This document shows positions 9,488 through 18,500 of a stretch of 64,000 nt of DNA, one piece after another; positions within the stretch are counted from its first letter, which is position 1, and each line of letters starts with the position of its first letter. The stretch is from Selaginella moellendorffii (taxonomy: Eukaryota > Streptophyta > Lycopodiopsida > Selaginellales > Selaginellaceae). The DNA is taken from positions 1,040,091 to 1,104,090 of the forward strand of contig NW_003314279.1 of NCBI RefSeq assembly GCF_000143415.4, read 5' to 3'. The notes beneath the pieces are model-generated. The model was not told the origin of the DNA, searched no databases, and saw only the letters and a list, made by a program, of their open reading frames with translations. A program made the position numbers and the translations under genes.

Positions 9488-9897
9488 TCTCGGGTCTCCT
9501 CCATAACTTTCAATACTTCATCATCCCTAACAGTTTTACTTGAGTCTAATGAGTCAATCCCTGAAATGCCAGCTTTTGTGAATGACCGCCACGACTTTCG
9601 TCCGTAAAAGAGAAAAGAGAAAAGTGATGGCTGAGCTATTTTTCTCTTTGCTGTATGTGGAGCATGTCATTGTAGACTATGACAACAAGGACTTTGAAGA
9701 TTCCAAAGGTGTTTGTCGTGATGCAGGGCCGCGCTCTGACGGTTGACGGCCTCTAAATATATGATAAACGCATCCAAAAAGAGTTGAAGAGAAGTCACAT
9801 TGCATTGTTCTGGCTTAAATAGCGAGTGACACAAACTCCTTGCCACAGTAGTGTAGTTCTAGTGAAGTTCCAAGGTTTTCATGGCTACTTGTGATCG
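9488..9897. promoter_or_regulatory. Bidirectional PPR promoter region with a block shared with LRR genes
   Basis: The 410 bp between divergent PPR starts contain a block (about 9581-9702) with AGAGAAAAGAGAAAAGTG, ATGGCTGAGCTATTTT and GTAGACTATGACAAC. The same block lies upstream of both LRR pseudogenes (about 56,774-57,150 and 62,994-63,330) and of the truncated PPR copy (60,079-60,335). A TTAAATAG sequence near 9824 could be a TATA box for the plus-strand gene. The segment 9703-9749 is inverted relative to its paralogue at 60,333-60,378. Confidence 0.55.
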
Positions 9898-9901
9898 ATG
9901 A
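9881..9901 (+). other. Seven-codon upstream ORF overlapping the PPR start (ATGA)
   Basis: ATGGCTACTTGTGATCGATG: an ATG at 9881 opens six codons and stops at TGA 9899-9901, which overlaps the PPR ATG at 9898-9900 as ATGA. This arrangement could lower or couple initiation of the PPR protein. The duplicate copy at 60,458 lacks the upstream ATG. Function is inferred. Confidence 0.5.
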
Positions 9902-12363
9902 ACGCGGCCGCCTATGCCCGGCTCATCAAATCCTACACCGTCTCTCGCGATCTCGTCCAGGGCAAGTGCGTCCACGCTCAGATCCTCCACTCCCATCTCG
10001 CCACCAACACCTTTCTCGCCAATCTCATCGTCGAGATGTATGGCAAATGTGGTAGCCTGGGCGATGCGCGAGCGGTTTTTCACTCCCTGCCCTCGCCCAA
10101 TCTCTTCTCCTGGAATATCGTCATCTCGGCGTGTGCCGCGAATGGGGATTTCTTCGAGGCTATGCGCCTCTTCCATGCCATGCCCGAAAAGACCCAAATC
10201 GCAGCCACTGTGATGATCCGTGTCTATACCGAGCTTGGTCACATACAAGAAGCAAGGTCTATTTTTGAGAATTTGCCACGGCGAGATCCAGTATCCTGGA
10301 CTTGCTTGCTTCAAGCATATGCCACACAGGGGCATCCAGTGCTGGCAAAACTCCTTTTTGACAAGATGCCCGAGTGGGATGTGGTGTCATCCACGGCCGC
10401 GATGGGCGCTTGCGTACACTGTGGCTTTTTGGGTGACGTAAAAGTTATGTTTGATCGTATGTCAAGACGCAATGTAGTCACTTGGACGACACTTATTTCA
10501 GCAAATGCCTCTATTGGGCATTTTCTGTATTTTGCGAGAGAAGCGTTTGATCGAATGCCTGAGAGGAACATCGTCACCTGGAACGCGATGATCGCCGGCT
10601 ATGGTGAAGCCGGTGAAGTGGCCGAGTCGTGGGGGCTCTTCGACTCCATGGCCGAGCAGAACGTTGTCTCCTGGAATACGATGATGGGCACTTATGCCCA
10701 GCACGGGCATCCACTGCGCGCTTGGCAGCTCTTCGATGGAATGCCGCAGCGCAACGTCGTCTCCTGGAATGGATTGATCTCCGCGCTCGGAATCACCGAT
10801 CTGGAGCTCATGGACCAGGCGTTTGATCGAATGCCCCACACGGATTCCATCTCGTGGAACACGGTGATGACCGTGCACGCCCAATCCGGGGACCTGGAGC
10901 GCGCCAAGGCGCTGTTTGATCGATCGCCCAGGAGAGATCTCGTGTCCTGGAACGGAATGATCGCGGCGTACGCGCAGCACAGCCAGATGGATCGAGCGAG
11001 AGTGGTGTTTGACATGATGGGCGATCGAAACACCACGTCCTGGAACACCATGGCCGAGGGCTACTGCCGGAGTGGATGTGTTCCGGAGGCGTGCTCGATC
11101 TTCCACGGCAGCCCACAGCGCGATCTCCTCTCCTGGACCGCGATGATGGTGGCGTTCGCGGAGAATGGGATCGTCGACGGCGTCAAGAGCCTCTTCGACC
11201 GGATCCCGCACAGGGACGCGGTGTGCTGCACGGCGATGCTGGACGCGCTGGCGGCGCAGGGGTGCGTGATCGAGGCGGAGGAGGTGTTTGCCTCGATGCG
11301 CGAGAGGGATGGAGCGGCTTGGAACGCGATGATCCAGGCCAATGTCGTCAACGCGCGCCTGGATCAAGCCAAGGAGCTCTTCGATCAGATGGACCACCGG
11401 TGCCGGATCTCCTGGGACACGCTGCTTCAGGGGCTTGTGGCCGATCGATCCGTGGAGTGCGCCAAGGATCTGTACGATCGGATGTCCCAGCACGGGGTCT
11501 CATCGTGGACGTCGATGATTCAAGCATTTGCCCAAAGAGGGCATTTCGAGAAAGCCAAGGATATCTTCACTCATATGCCACGGAGGGATGTCATTGTGTG
11601 GACGGCTTTGCTCGCCGCGTTCTCGCAGGAGGGAAAATTGCAGTTTGCTACAGAGGTTTTTGAGCGAATTCCACAGGCAAATCTCGTCTCTTGGGCTGCA
11701 ATCGTTGCAGCAAATGCCCAAAACGGGGATATTGGACACGCGAAAGAGCTGCTTGATTGCATGCCCGAAAGCACTGTCTCCGCCTGCAACATCCTTATCG
11801 GTTCATACGCGCAGCACGGCAGGTTGGCGGAGGCGAAAGCCCTCTTCGACTCAATGCAGGAAAGAGATACTGTCTCTTGGACCGCGCTCGCAACAGCAAA
11901 TGCCCACGCGGGGCATCATGCCGCTGTCCAGCTGCTCTTCGCATCGATGCTGCTCGACGGGATCAAGCCGGACGAGCTGACGTTCCTGTGCCTGCTCTCG
12001 TCGGTGGCCTACACGGGCATCGTAGACGAGGTCCGTGAGAGGTTCATGGCAATGGTGGTGGACAATTTCGTGGAGCCGACGCTGCAGCACTACTGCTGCC
12101 TCATCGCAGCGCTGGCGAGGGCGGGGAGGCTGTGCGATGCCGAGGAGCTCATTCACTCGATGCCGTTCATGCCCGAGCAAGTGGCGTGGATGACACTCTT
12201 GTCAGCGTCAAGAAACGACACTGATTTGGTGCGTGGGAGTCACGCAGCGCAGCATGTCATGAGGATCAAACCGCAAGACTCCGCATCGTATGTGTTGCTC
12301 TTCAACCTCTACAGTCATGGTCTAGCAAGCTCTGAAAATGTAGTAAAAGAGCGAATGAAATAG
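9898..12363 (+). CDS. PLS-class pentatricopeptide repeat protein (821 aa)
   Basis: An intronless PPR protein with about 22 mostly 31-residue S motifs, such as ERNIVTWNAMIAGYGEAGEV and QRNVVSWNGLI. It begins with the family N-terminal motif (YARLIKSYTVSRDLVQGKCVHAQI) and ends with E-type motifs (HYCCLIAALARAGRLCDAEELI, SYVLLFNLYSHG). There is no DYW domain. It starts almost directly in the first motif, so either targeting information is missing or the annotated start is not the real one. A tiny upstream ORF overlaps the ATG. Its 5' region was duplicated at 60,458-60,598, where the copy is truncated. A tRNA-Asp fragment lies 27 bp after the stop on the opposite strand. Confidence 0.92.
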   Translation: MNAAAYARLIKSYTVSRDLVQGKCVHAQILHSHLATNTFLANLIVEMYGKCGSLGDARAVFHSLPSPNLFSWNIVISACAANGDFFEAMRLFHAMPEKTQIAATVMIRVYTELGHIQEARSIFENLPRRDPVSWTCLLQAYATQGHPVLAKLLFDKMPEWDVVSSTAAMGACVHCGFLGDVKVMFDRMSRRNVVTWTTLISANASIGHFLYFAREAFDRMPERNIVTWNAMIAGYGEAGEVAESWGLFDSMAEQNVVSWNTMMGTYAQHGHPLRAWQLFDGMPQRNVVSWNGLISALGITDLELMDQAFDRMPHTDSISWNTVMTVHAQSGDLERAKALFDRSPRRDLVSWNGMIAAYAQHSQMDRARVVFDMMGDRNTTSWNTMAEGYCRSGCVPEACSIFHGSPQRDLLSWTAMMVAFAENGIVDGVKSLFDRIPHRDAVCCTAMLDALAAQGCVIEAEEVFASMRERDGAAWNAMIQANVVNARLDQAKELFDQMDHRCRISWDTLLQGLVADRSVECAKDLYDRMSQHGVSSWTSMIQAFAQRGHFEKAKDIFTHMPRRDVIVWTALLAAFSQEGKLQFATEVFERIPQANLVSWAAIVAANAQNGDIGHAKELLDCMPESTVSACNILIGSYAQHGRLAEAKALFDSMQERDTVSWTALATANAHAGHHAAVQLLFASMLLDGIKPDELTFLCLLSSVAYTGIVDEVRERFMAMVVDNFVEPTLQHYCCLIAALARAGRLCDAEELIHSMPFMPEQVAWMTLLSASRNDTDLVRGSHAAQHVMRIKPQDSASYVLLFNLYSHGLASSENVVKERMK

Positions 12364-12390
12364 AGTCTTTGTTCAGGTAATAAAATTTTA

Positions 12391-12434
12391 CGCCGTTGCC
12401 AGGGATCGAACCCGGGGCGTCCGCTTGACACCAT
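12391..12434 (-). pseudogene. tRNA-Asp 3' half (broken tRNA gene)
   Basis: Read on the minus strand, this ends with an intact T arm and acceptor 3' strand of plant tRNA-Asp(GTC): CCCGGGTTCGATCCCTGG followed by CAACGGCG. Upstream a GTGTC remains where the anticodon loop (CTGTCAC) would be, but the D arm and 5' acceptor strand are missing. Its paralogue at 60,599-60,645 has the opposite half. Identification rests on recalled plant tRNA-Asp sequence. Confidence 0.8.
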
Positions 12435-12635
12435 ATAATCTTGATTAGGTTAAACTAATCTAGAGACGCGTGTTTGTATCCGTCTCCTTTGCGATGAGCC
12501 TCTTGCTGGTTAAAACTAATCTAGGTTCACGGAACAGAATGTTTATAAGGCCGAGACGCATGTTTGTATCCCGTCTCCTTTGCTTTCATTTGGATCATCT
12601 CTTTTGCGTCCCAGCACTCACAGCACCAAAAGAGG

Positions 12636-13115
12636 CAATGAATGACGAGCAAGCAATGGATGAGCATGAGCTTTTGCTTCATTTGCAGTTGTGTAGGGAT
12701 CTATGGGCAGCTGAGGTGCTCCATGCCTGTGCTCGATCGATTGCCTGCTCTGAGGATACATTCCTCCTCAACTATGTCATTTAGATCTATAGCAACTACG
12801 GCGCTGCATACCATACATAGCTCGTTTTTTATGCCATCGAGCCCAAGGATTCCTTCTCCTAGGATTTCATGTTCATTGCCTACACACACAGCTCCTAGTT
12901 ATGAGATGCTAAGGCTTTGTTCAATGCGATGCCTAGGTGGAATCTTGTTATCTAGAATGTTATGGTGTGCTTGTATGCCCAGACTAGGCATTTGGAAGGC
13001 ACTTATGTTATCAATGGCCACACAAAAAAGGCTAAACAACTGTTTGATTCTATGCCTTACAGAACCTAATGGAGCAGCCAACTCTAAATGCAATTGAATC
13101 ATCCCATTATCTAGA
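12636..13115 (+). pseudogene. Decayed PPR pseudogene, copy 1
   Basis: Translation in shifting frames gives PPR text: DEHELLLHLQLCRDL, then AEVLHACARSIACS, TFLLNYVI, a stop, EPKDSFS, RWNLV..NVM, YAQTRHLEGT, NGHTKKAKQLFDSMP. Stops and frameshifts break it throughout. Its 3' end (about 13,063-13,105, CTAATGGAGCAGCCAACTC...) is the reverse complement of the 3' end of the LRR pseudogene at about 60,018-60,075, so it is a chimera. Two relatives lie at 13,932-14,360 and 60,781-61,320. Confidence 0.8.
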
Positions 13116-13931
13116 TCTATACTACAGCTTTTTATAAAATTTATGAATACATATGTATTTTAATATATAGATATAGTGACCACTTTATAGGTTTCTTTAG
13201 TTATGGAATAATTTTCATCTAGGGCATTGTGGTTGTTTCAATACGGTTCTCTTACTGGTGCCCCAAAAGCACTTTTGTAACAATTTATACAATATATAAA
13301 CCTTTAGTTTTAACTGTATTGAAAATGATATAAATATTTATCTTTACAACTACTAAAGATGTGATTAGTTTCTCTGCCAAAACTACAATATGAATTTCAA
13401 TATGTAATATTGTAGTTGTATTAGTATCTTTTGTAATATCTTGTAAAACAACCACATATGCTAAAACCACATTGAAAGTTATATAAATATTTATCATAAA
13501 TTTTACTAAAGTTTCAAATGGTTTCTCTAGCAAAACAATGGTCTAATTAAAAAGTAATTTGCTATCAATCACAAATTAAAGTTACCCATTTTTTGCAAAT
13601 TTTTACTAGTTTAGAAAATATATAGAACTTGAAAGTAATATCTCATTCTTGCTTTGTCATTTATGTTCATTAAATTATTTGACATATAATTCCACCTCCT
13701 CTTTCGATATAGTTTTTTTCTTAATCTTTATAGTTTTTTGCAAATTCACATTTATTACATATAACAAGTTTATGAAAATATTGAAGTATCTCAAGAGTAG
13801 TGGTGTATTCACTTTTGCCATTGCAACTCTCATTAGATTTATTGTCATACTTAATACAAAAATTTAACCAATAAATATCCTTTTACACTTGAAAACCATT
13901 ACAGAAATTATATAGTTTTAATTTAGAAAGT
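13116..13931. repeat. AT-rich tail of the first tandem unit
   Basis: AT-rich sequence without genes. It aligns with 14,366-15,240 and with 61,320-62,040, for example ACTACTAAAGATGTGRTTAG, AATATGTAATATTGTA and CCAATAAATATCC. Together with the pseudogene in front it forms a unit repeated in tandem here and once more in the distal copy. Confidence 0.7.
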
Positions 13932-14360
13932 TTGCCAAAGCACTCCACGCCTGCACTCAATCAATCGCCCGCCCTGATGATACATTCTTCCTCAACCATG
14001 TCATCCAGATCTATGACAATTATAGTGCTGCCTACCATGCACAGCTTATCTTCGATGTCATCGAGCCCAAGGATTCCTTCTCCTGGGATTTTATGCTCAT
14101 TGTCTACACATGTAACTCCCAGTTGCGAGAGGCCAAGGCCTTTTTTGATGCAATGCCCAGATGGAATTTTGTTGCCTGGAACGTTATGTTGTGCCTATAT
14201 GCCCAGACTAGGCATTTAAGATTCCACCTAAATGAACCTCTTTGATGGGATACAAAGCTACAACATTGTATTGTTAAATGCCTTGATGTTTATTTATGCT
14301 ATCAATGGCCACACGAGCTAATGGGGCAACCAACTCCAAATGCAATTGGATCCAACTATC
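13932..14360 (+). pseudogene. Decayed PPR pseudogene, copy 2 (5' truncated)
   Basis: This begins in the middle of the first motif (CACTCCACGCCTGC) right after the AT-rich tail of copy 1. It reads HACTQSIARPDDTFFLNHVIQIY, EPKDSFSWDFMLIVYTCNSQL, EAKAFFDAMPRWNFVAWNVM and LYAQTRHL before decaying. It ends with the same antisense LRR tail as copies 1 and 3. Less mutated than copy 1 over part of its length. Confidence 0.8.
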
Positions 14361-14365
14361 TAAAT

Positions 14366-15506
14366 CTATACTACAGGTTTTTATAAAGTTTGTGGATGCA
14401 TATATATCATAATATTGGGATAAGGAAGTTAGATATACCCTTATGGAGGATAAATTGCTTATGTTGCGATATAGTAAGTTAATGTCGAAAGGGGAATGCT
14501 CATTGGTATATAGATATAGTGACTACTTTATAGATTTCTTTATGGCATTCAATACCTTTTGTAACAATGTATACAATATATAAACCTTAAATTGTATTGA
14601 AAATAATATAAATATTTACCTCTAAAACTACTAAAGATGTGGTTAGTTTCTTTGCCACAACTATAATATAAATTTTAATATGTAATATTGTAATTATATT
14701 AGTGTATTTTGTAATAGCTTATAAAAAACACATATATTAAAATTATATTGAAAGTTAAATAAATATTTATCACAAATTTTACTGTGATTTGTTTAGTAAG
14801 AGAATAACCTCATTAAAGTGTAATTCCTTATCAATTACAAATTGAAATTATTTATTTATTTCAAAATTTATTAATTTAGAAAATAAATGGAATTTGAAAG
14901 TAATATTTCATTCTTCTTTTTTTATTTGCACATAAATTCATATATTTGTTAAATTGTTTTAGCACATAATTCTACCACTCCTTTAATATAGTTTTTTTTA
15001 TATATAATTTTCATAGTTTCTTGCAAATTCACATGTATTACATATATAGTAAGTTCTTTAAAATATTGAAGTATCTCAAGAGTGGTGGTGTATTCACTCT
15101 TACATTGTGACTTTGATTAAATTTGTCATTATACTTCATAATATTAATACAATACTTTAGCCAATAAATATTCTCCTACACTTGAAAATCATTAGAAAAA
15201 TTATACAGTTTAATTTAAAAAGTTCATACCAATGAATGAAATTGTCAAATTGTAAGATGAAAGCAGCCATTTTGCTAAGGAATGGCATGTGCAAACCATT
15301 TAATGACTTTGATTTAACAAGTATATTATAGTGAATCTTTAGAATCTTATAAGGATGTTTTTTGTGCTGTTTTTTGTTTATTTGCAATACAAAAATTACC
15401 TATGCAAAACAAAAACCATACATAATTTCTTAGTTGATTACTTAAAAAAATAAAATATTAGATTTCTTAATTCTCAAATCCTAAAATGTGTGAAACTACA
15501 TCATGG
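14366..15506. repeat. AT-rich tail of the second tandem unit
   Basis: Gene-free AT-rich sequence homologous to 13,116-13,931 and 61,320-62,215. It contains a 90-bp foreign insert at about 14,420-14,505 (separate entry). The end, AATCCTAAAATGTGTGAAACTACATCATGG, abuts the nest of mobile elements; the first 5 bp of the target duplication (CATGG) are 15,502-15,506. Confidence 0.65.
14420..14505 (+). repeat. Fragment of element A/B internal region (filler DNA)
   Basis: The segment containing GATATACCCTTATGGAGGAT and TTGCTTATGTTGCGATATAG matches the internal region of element A at about 19,799-19,884 (and element B on the minus strand near 32,135-32,222). It has no LTR ends and no evident target duplication, and the homologous place in copy 1 (about 13,165) lacks it. 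Confidence 0.75.
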
Positions 15507-16674
15507 TGTAAGCCACAATTTTTCCTTTCCAATATGCTGACTTACTTCATCTATCTGATTACCATTACCTTAGTTTTAGTTAAATTCCCTTGCTAAGGTT
15601 CTCACTTATTGTATTATCTCCTACTTGGTTTTATTTGGTTTCAACTACTCACTATATGAGCAATGAAGTGTTAAACATCCATCCATGAATTCCCAAATTC
15701 TCTTCTAATCCCCTTCCTCGGATTAGAATAAACTTAAGGTTCAACTACGCTCCTCGCAAGTACAAGTAGCTAAACAAATCAAACTTTCAAATTTTTAACA
15801 TCCTTTAGTATAACAAAACTTGATCATAGAACCCTCTAAATCCCAAGTTTTGAGTGCATATCTTACTTTGGGACCCCAGAGGAAACATTGTGGCCTAACT
15901 GTCCAATATGGGTATTCTTACTTCCCCACCTCCATCTTAAAGGGAAGGCCTAAACCTGTAAGAAGGAATGAGGACTAATAAGTTATACGGTCTCAAGTGC
16001 ACATGATCTAGGAGCATTATAATTGGTTTCCCTTTTAGGAGTGGGAGTTGCTCTTAAACACTTCTTTATGTGGCCTCTTTCACACCATCTGAGTCCATAC
16101 TTACTCCCATCTAAGACCCCTAACCCCCAACTTCAACCTCAAGTTAATTTGAAAGCACAACACTAGAGAATTCCTTCAAAACTGGTTTTTAAACATCACT
16201 ATCCCTACTATACTTTTGGAACCCTCTACAACCTGCCCCCCTCCCCCCCCCTTCCCAAAGAGATGTAACACATATGGTTTTTACCCTTTATCCTATGGTG
16301 ATTTACCATAAGATAACACCACGAAGTAGAATTTAAACCCTCCATATGCCACATATTATATGCCATGTGTCCAAAGGACAATGGTGTGGAACCTGAGGTT
16401 CAAAGCCTTGAGCCACTGAACGAAGAAACGGTGCTAAACTCCCAAACATAGAGCCAAAGAGTGATGAAATTGAACCATAGAGCAACTTCTGAGCATATAA
16501 ACCAAGGAGCAAAGGGACAAAAGCTCAGAGTGACTTAGAATACTCCTAGAGCAACCAGCATCCCAATGCCAGGATCAGCATGCAAAACGGTGCCAAATGG
16601 AGTCTAGCATTATTTCGGCATACCGGTGGCCTAACGCAAGGATATGGGTACTCCACCAGCTAGCATGGTGTGAA

Positions 16675-17337
16675 TGTGAGACACAAAATCCCTAGGCCCC
16701 AAAGTAGAGCCGGAAAGGGTGCCACGTGGTAGTGGCTGAAGCGAGAGCCAAACGAGCGTAACACGTTTGGACCAAAAGCTCCGACTTGAAAAGTCAAGAG
16801 CGGGAGTTGAACTCCCAAAGAAGGGCTCGAGGAACGAGCACGAAGCGAGCAAAAAGCGAGGCTCCAAAAAGGGACCCAAAAGGACCAACACATGACACGT
16901 GGGAGTGTCCGAGATGGACTCGAGTTGGAGTCCGAAGTGGAGTCCGAGATGGACCCGAGTTGGAGTCCAAAGTGGAGTCCGAGATGGACTCGAGTTGGAG
17001 TCCGAAGTGGAGTCCGAGATGGACCCGAGTTGGAGTCCGAAGTGGAGTCCAAGATGGACCCGAGTTGAAGTCCGAAATGGAGTCCGAGATGGACCCGAGA
17101 TGGAGTCCGAGATGGAGTCCGAAGTGGAGTCCGAGGTGGACCCGAGATGGACCCGAGATGGAGTCTGAGATGGAGTCCGAGGTGGACCCGAGATGGACCC
17201 GAAATGGAGTTCGAGATGGAGTCCGAGATGGACCCGAGATGGAGTCCGAGATGGAGTCCGAGATGGACCCGAGATGGACCCGAGATGGAGTCCGAGATGG
17301 AGTCCGAGATGGAGTCCGAAGTCGAGACCGAGACCGG

Positions 17338-17369
<32 letters not shown>

Positions 17370-18485
17370 TCGGGACTGAGACCGAGACCGAGGTCGAGGC
17401 CGAGACCGAGCCCGAGCCCGAGTCCGAGTCCGAATCCGAGTCCGAGTCCGAGTCCGAGTCCGAGTCCGAGTCCGAGTCCGGAGCCTGAGAGGGTGAAAGC
17501 CCAAAGCGTTCGTCTCCCAGACCCTGGGGGGTTTGGTGAGCTCCAAAAGTATAGTAAGGGGGAGGACTGCAGTGGAGCCAATTTGGCCAGGAAAGGCCAG
17601 TTTGGCCCAGGAAGGCCAGACCCAGTGTTGGGTGATGAACTGACCACTGGGAAGTCCAAGACTAGAGTGAATACGGACCGACAAGCGGGGTAGCTTGGTG
17701 AAGTGTTCAAGAGCCGGCTCTAGTTCCCCCGGGAGATCGACTGGCCGATGCTCCCAATCCAAGTGTGGGTGGCACTACCTACTTGGATACCAGGCGTGGC
17801 TCAACGGAACCTCGCTCTAAGCCCATGGCTAGAGCACCTAAAGGCGAAAGGCGGGGAGAGTACCCAGGTGGCTCACGTAAGGCCACGGTGTTCCGAAATG
17901 TTGTCCCAAAAGCCTAGACTGTGGAAAGGAAGAGGAGCAGTCCTCTGGGGTAGTGACCAAGGACACAGTCGTGTGGTGAGGAAGTCCCAGAGGACCATGG
18001 GACTTAGTGGTCGGGCCTGTGGGCCTCGATCCAGTGGCAGTGTTGGTAAACACGACCAGGGGCAGAAAGGGACTTGGTAGGAACTGACAAAGGGACTTTG
18101 GGGAAGGCGATTCCCCAGGTCTGTGGGCATCCTAAGGATGCTAAGGAGCGGATCTAGGATGACCACTCGTGAAAAGATGGCCCAGTCTTGGAGAGACGGG
18201 ATGGTGATGCAAGTGGTATTGGACCACTAGTGCAGCAAAGGTGAATGGGCATGGCCTTAGCGTAACGGGCCGAGATGTCAGTGGTACCTTCGGGTGTCGG
18301 TCTTCGGATCGGACACATGGAGCACTTGGACCAGGTGCAAGTGTTGAGTGGCATGGATGCCATTCTTGGGGCTAACAAGTCCCAAGTCCTGAATTGGACT
18401 AATGGAGGTTGTGAATGAAACTCCTCCAAATGGTCGAAGGTGTGGTTAAGTGACTAAAGTAGAATGGAAAATTTAGTCTCTTACA
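16675..18485 (+). repeat. Element A 5' LTR
   Basis: Begins TGTGAGACACAAAATCCC, contains a 6/12-bp minisatellite at about 16,907-17,482, then the block GGGTGAAAGCCCAAAGCGTT, and ends TTTAGTCTCTTACA. Long open frames across the minisatellite on both strands are an effect of the repeat unit, not genes. Confidence 0.92.
16907..17482 (+). repeat. GAGTCC/GAGATG minisatellite in the A 5' LTR
   Basis: A tandem array of 6-mers (GAGTCC, GAGATG, GACCCG, later GAGACC) combined into 12-18-bp units. It repeats at about 22,767-23,367, 28,636-29,277 (reverse), 34,543-34,990 (reverse), 45,246-45,744, and in shorter diverged form in the D LTRs (48,361-48,660; 54,781-55,046). Copy number differs between the two LTRs of one element (B: about 640 against 450 bp), so it expands and contracts after insertion. 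Confidence 0.9.
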
Positions 18486-18488
18486 ATT

Positions 18489-18500
18489 TGGTATCGGAGC
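18489..18500 (+). promoter_or_regulatory. Primer-binding site of element A (initiator tRNA-Met)
   Basis: TGGTATCGGAGC lies 3 bp after the 5' LTR. It matches the usual plant site TGGTATCAGAGC, complementary to the 3' end of initiator tRNA-Met, with one change. Element D has the same variant, which supports common ancestry; B has TGGTATTAGAGC. Confidence 0.85.

Noticed and set aside
12391-12434. Functional tRNA-Asp gene
   Set aside because: D arm and 5' acceptor strand are absent, so it cannot fold as a tRNA.
16259-16263. Clean target duplication for element F
   Set aside because: The flanks read AGAGA and TAGAT; similarity is partial. The insertion is supported instead by the continuity of LTR R on both sides and by primer site and purine tract positions.
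16907-17482. CRISPR-like array
   Set aside because: Units are contiguous 6-18-mers without unique spacers, inside LTRs of a plant nuclear genome.
16631-17762. Open frames of 320-360 codons on both strands (also at 22,431-23,643, 28,360-29,571, 34,264-35,226 and 45,125-45,973)
   Set aside because: They run through the LTR minisatellite, whose 6/12-bp unit has no stop in most frames. The products are low-complexity (SRSRSR, ESESES, DRDRDR) and unrelated between strands.
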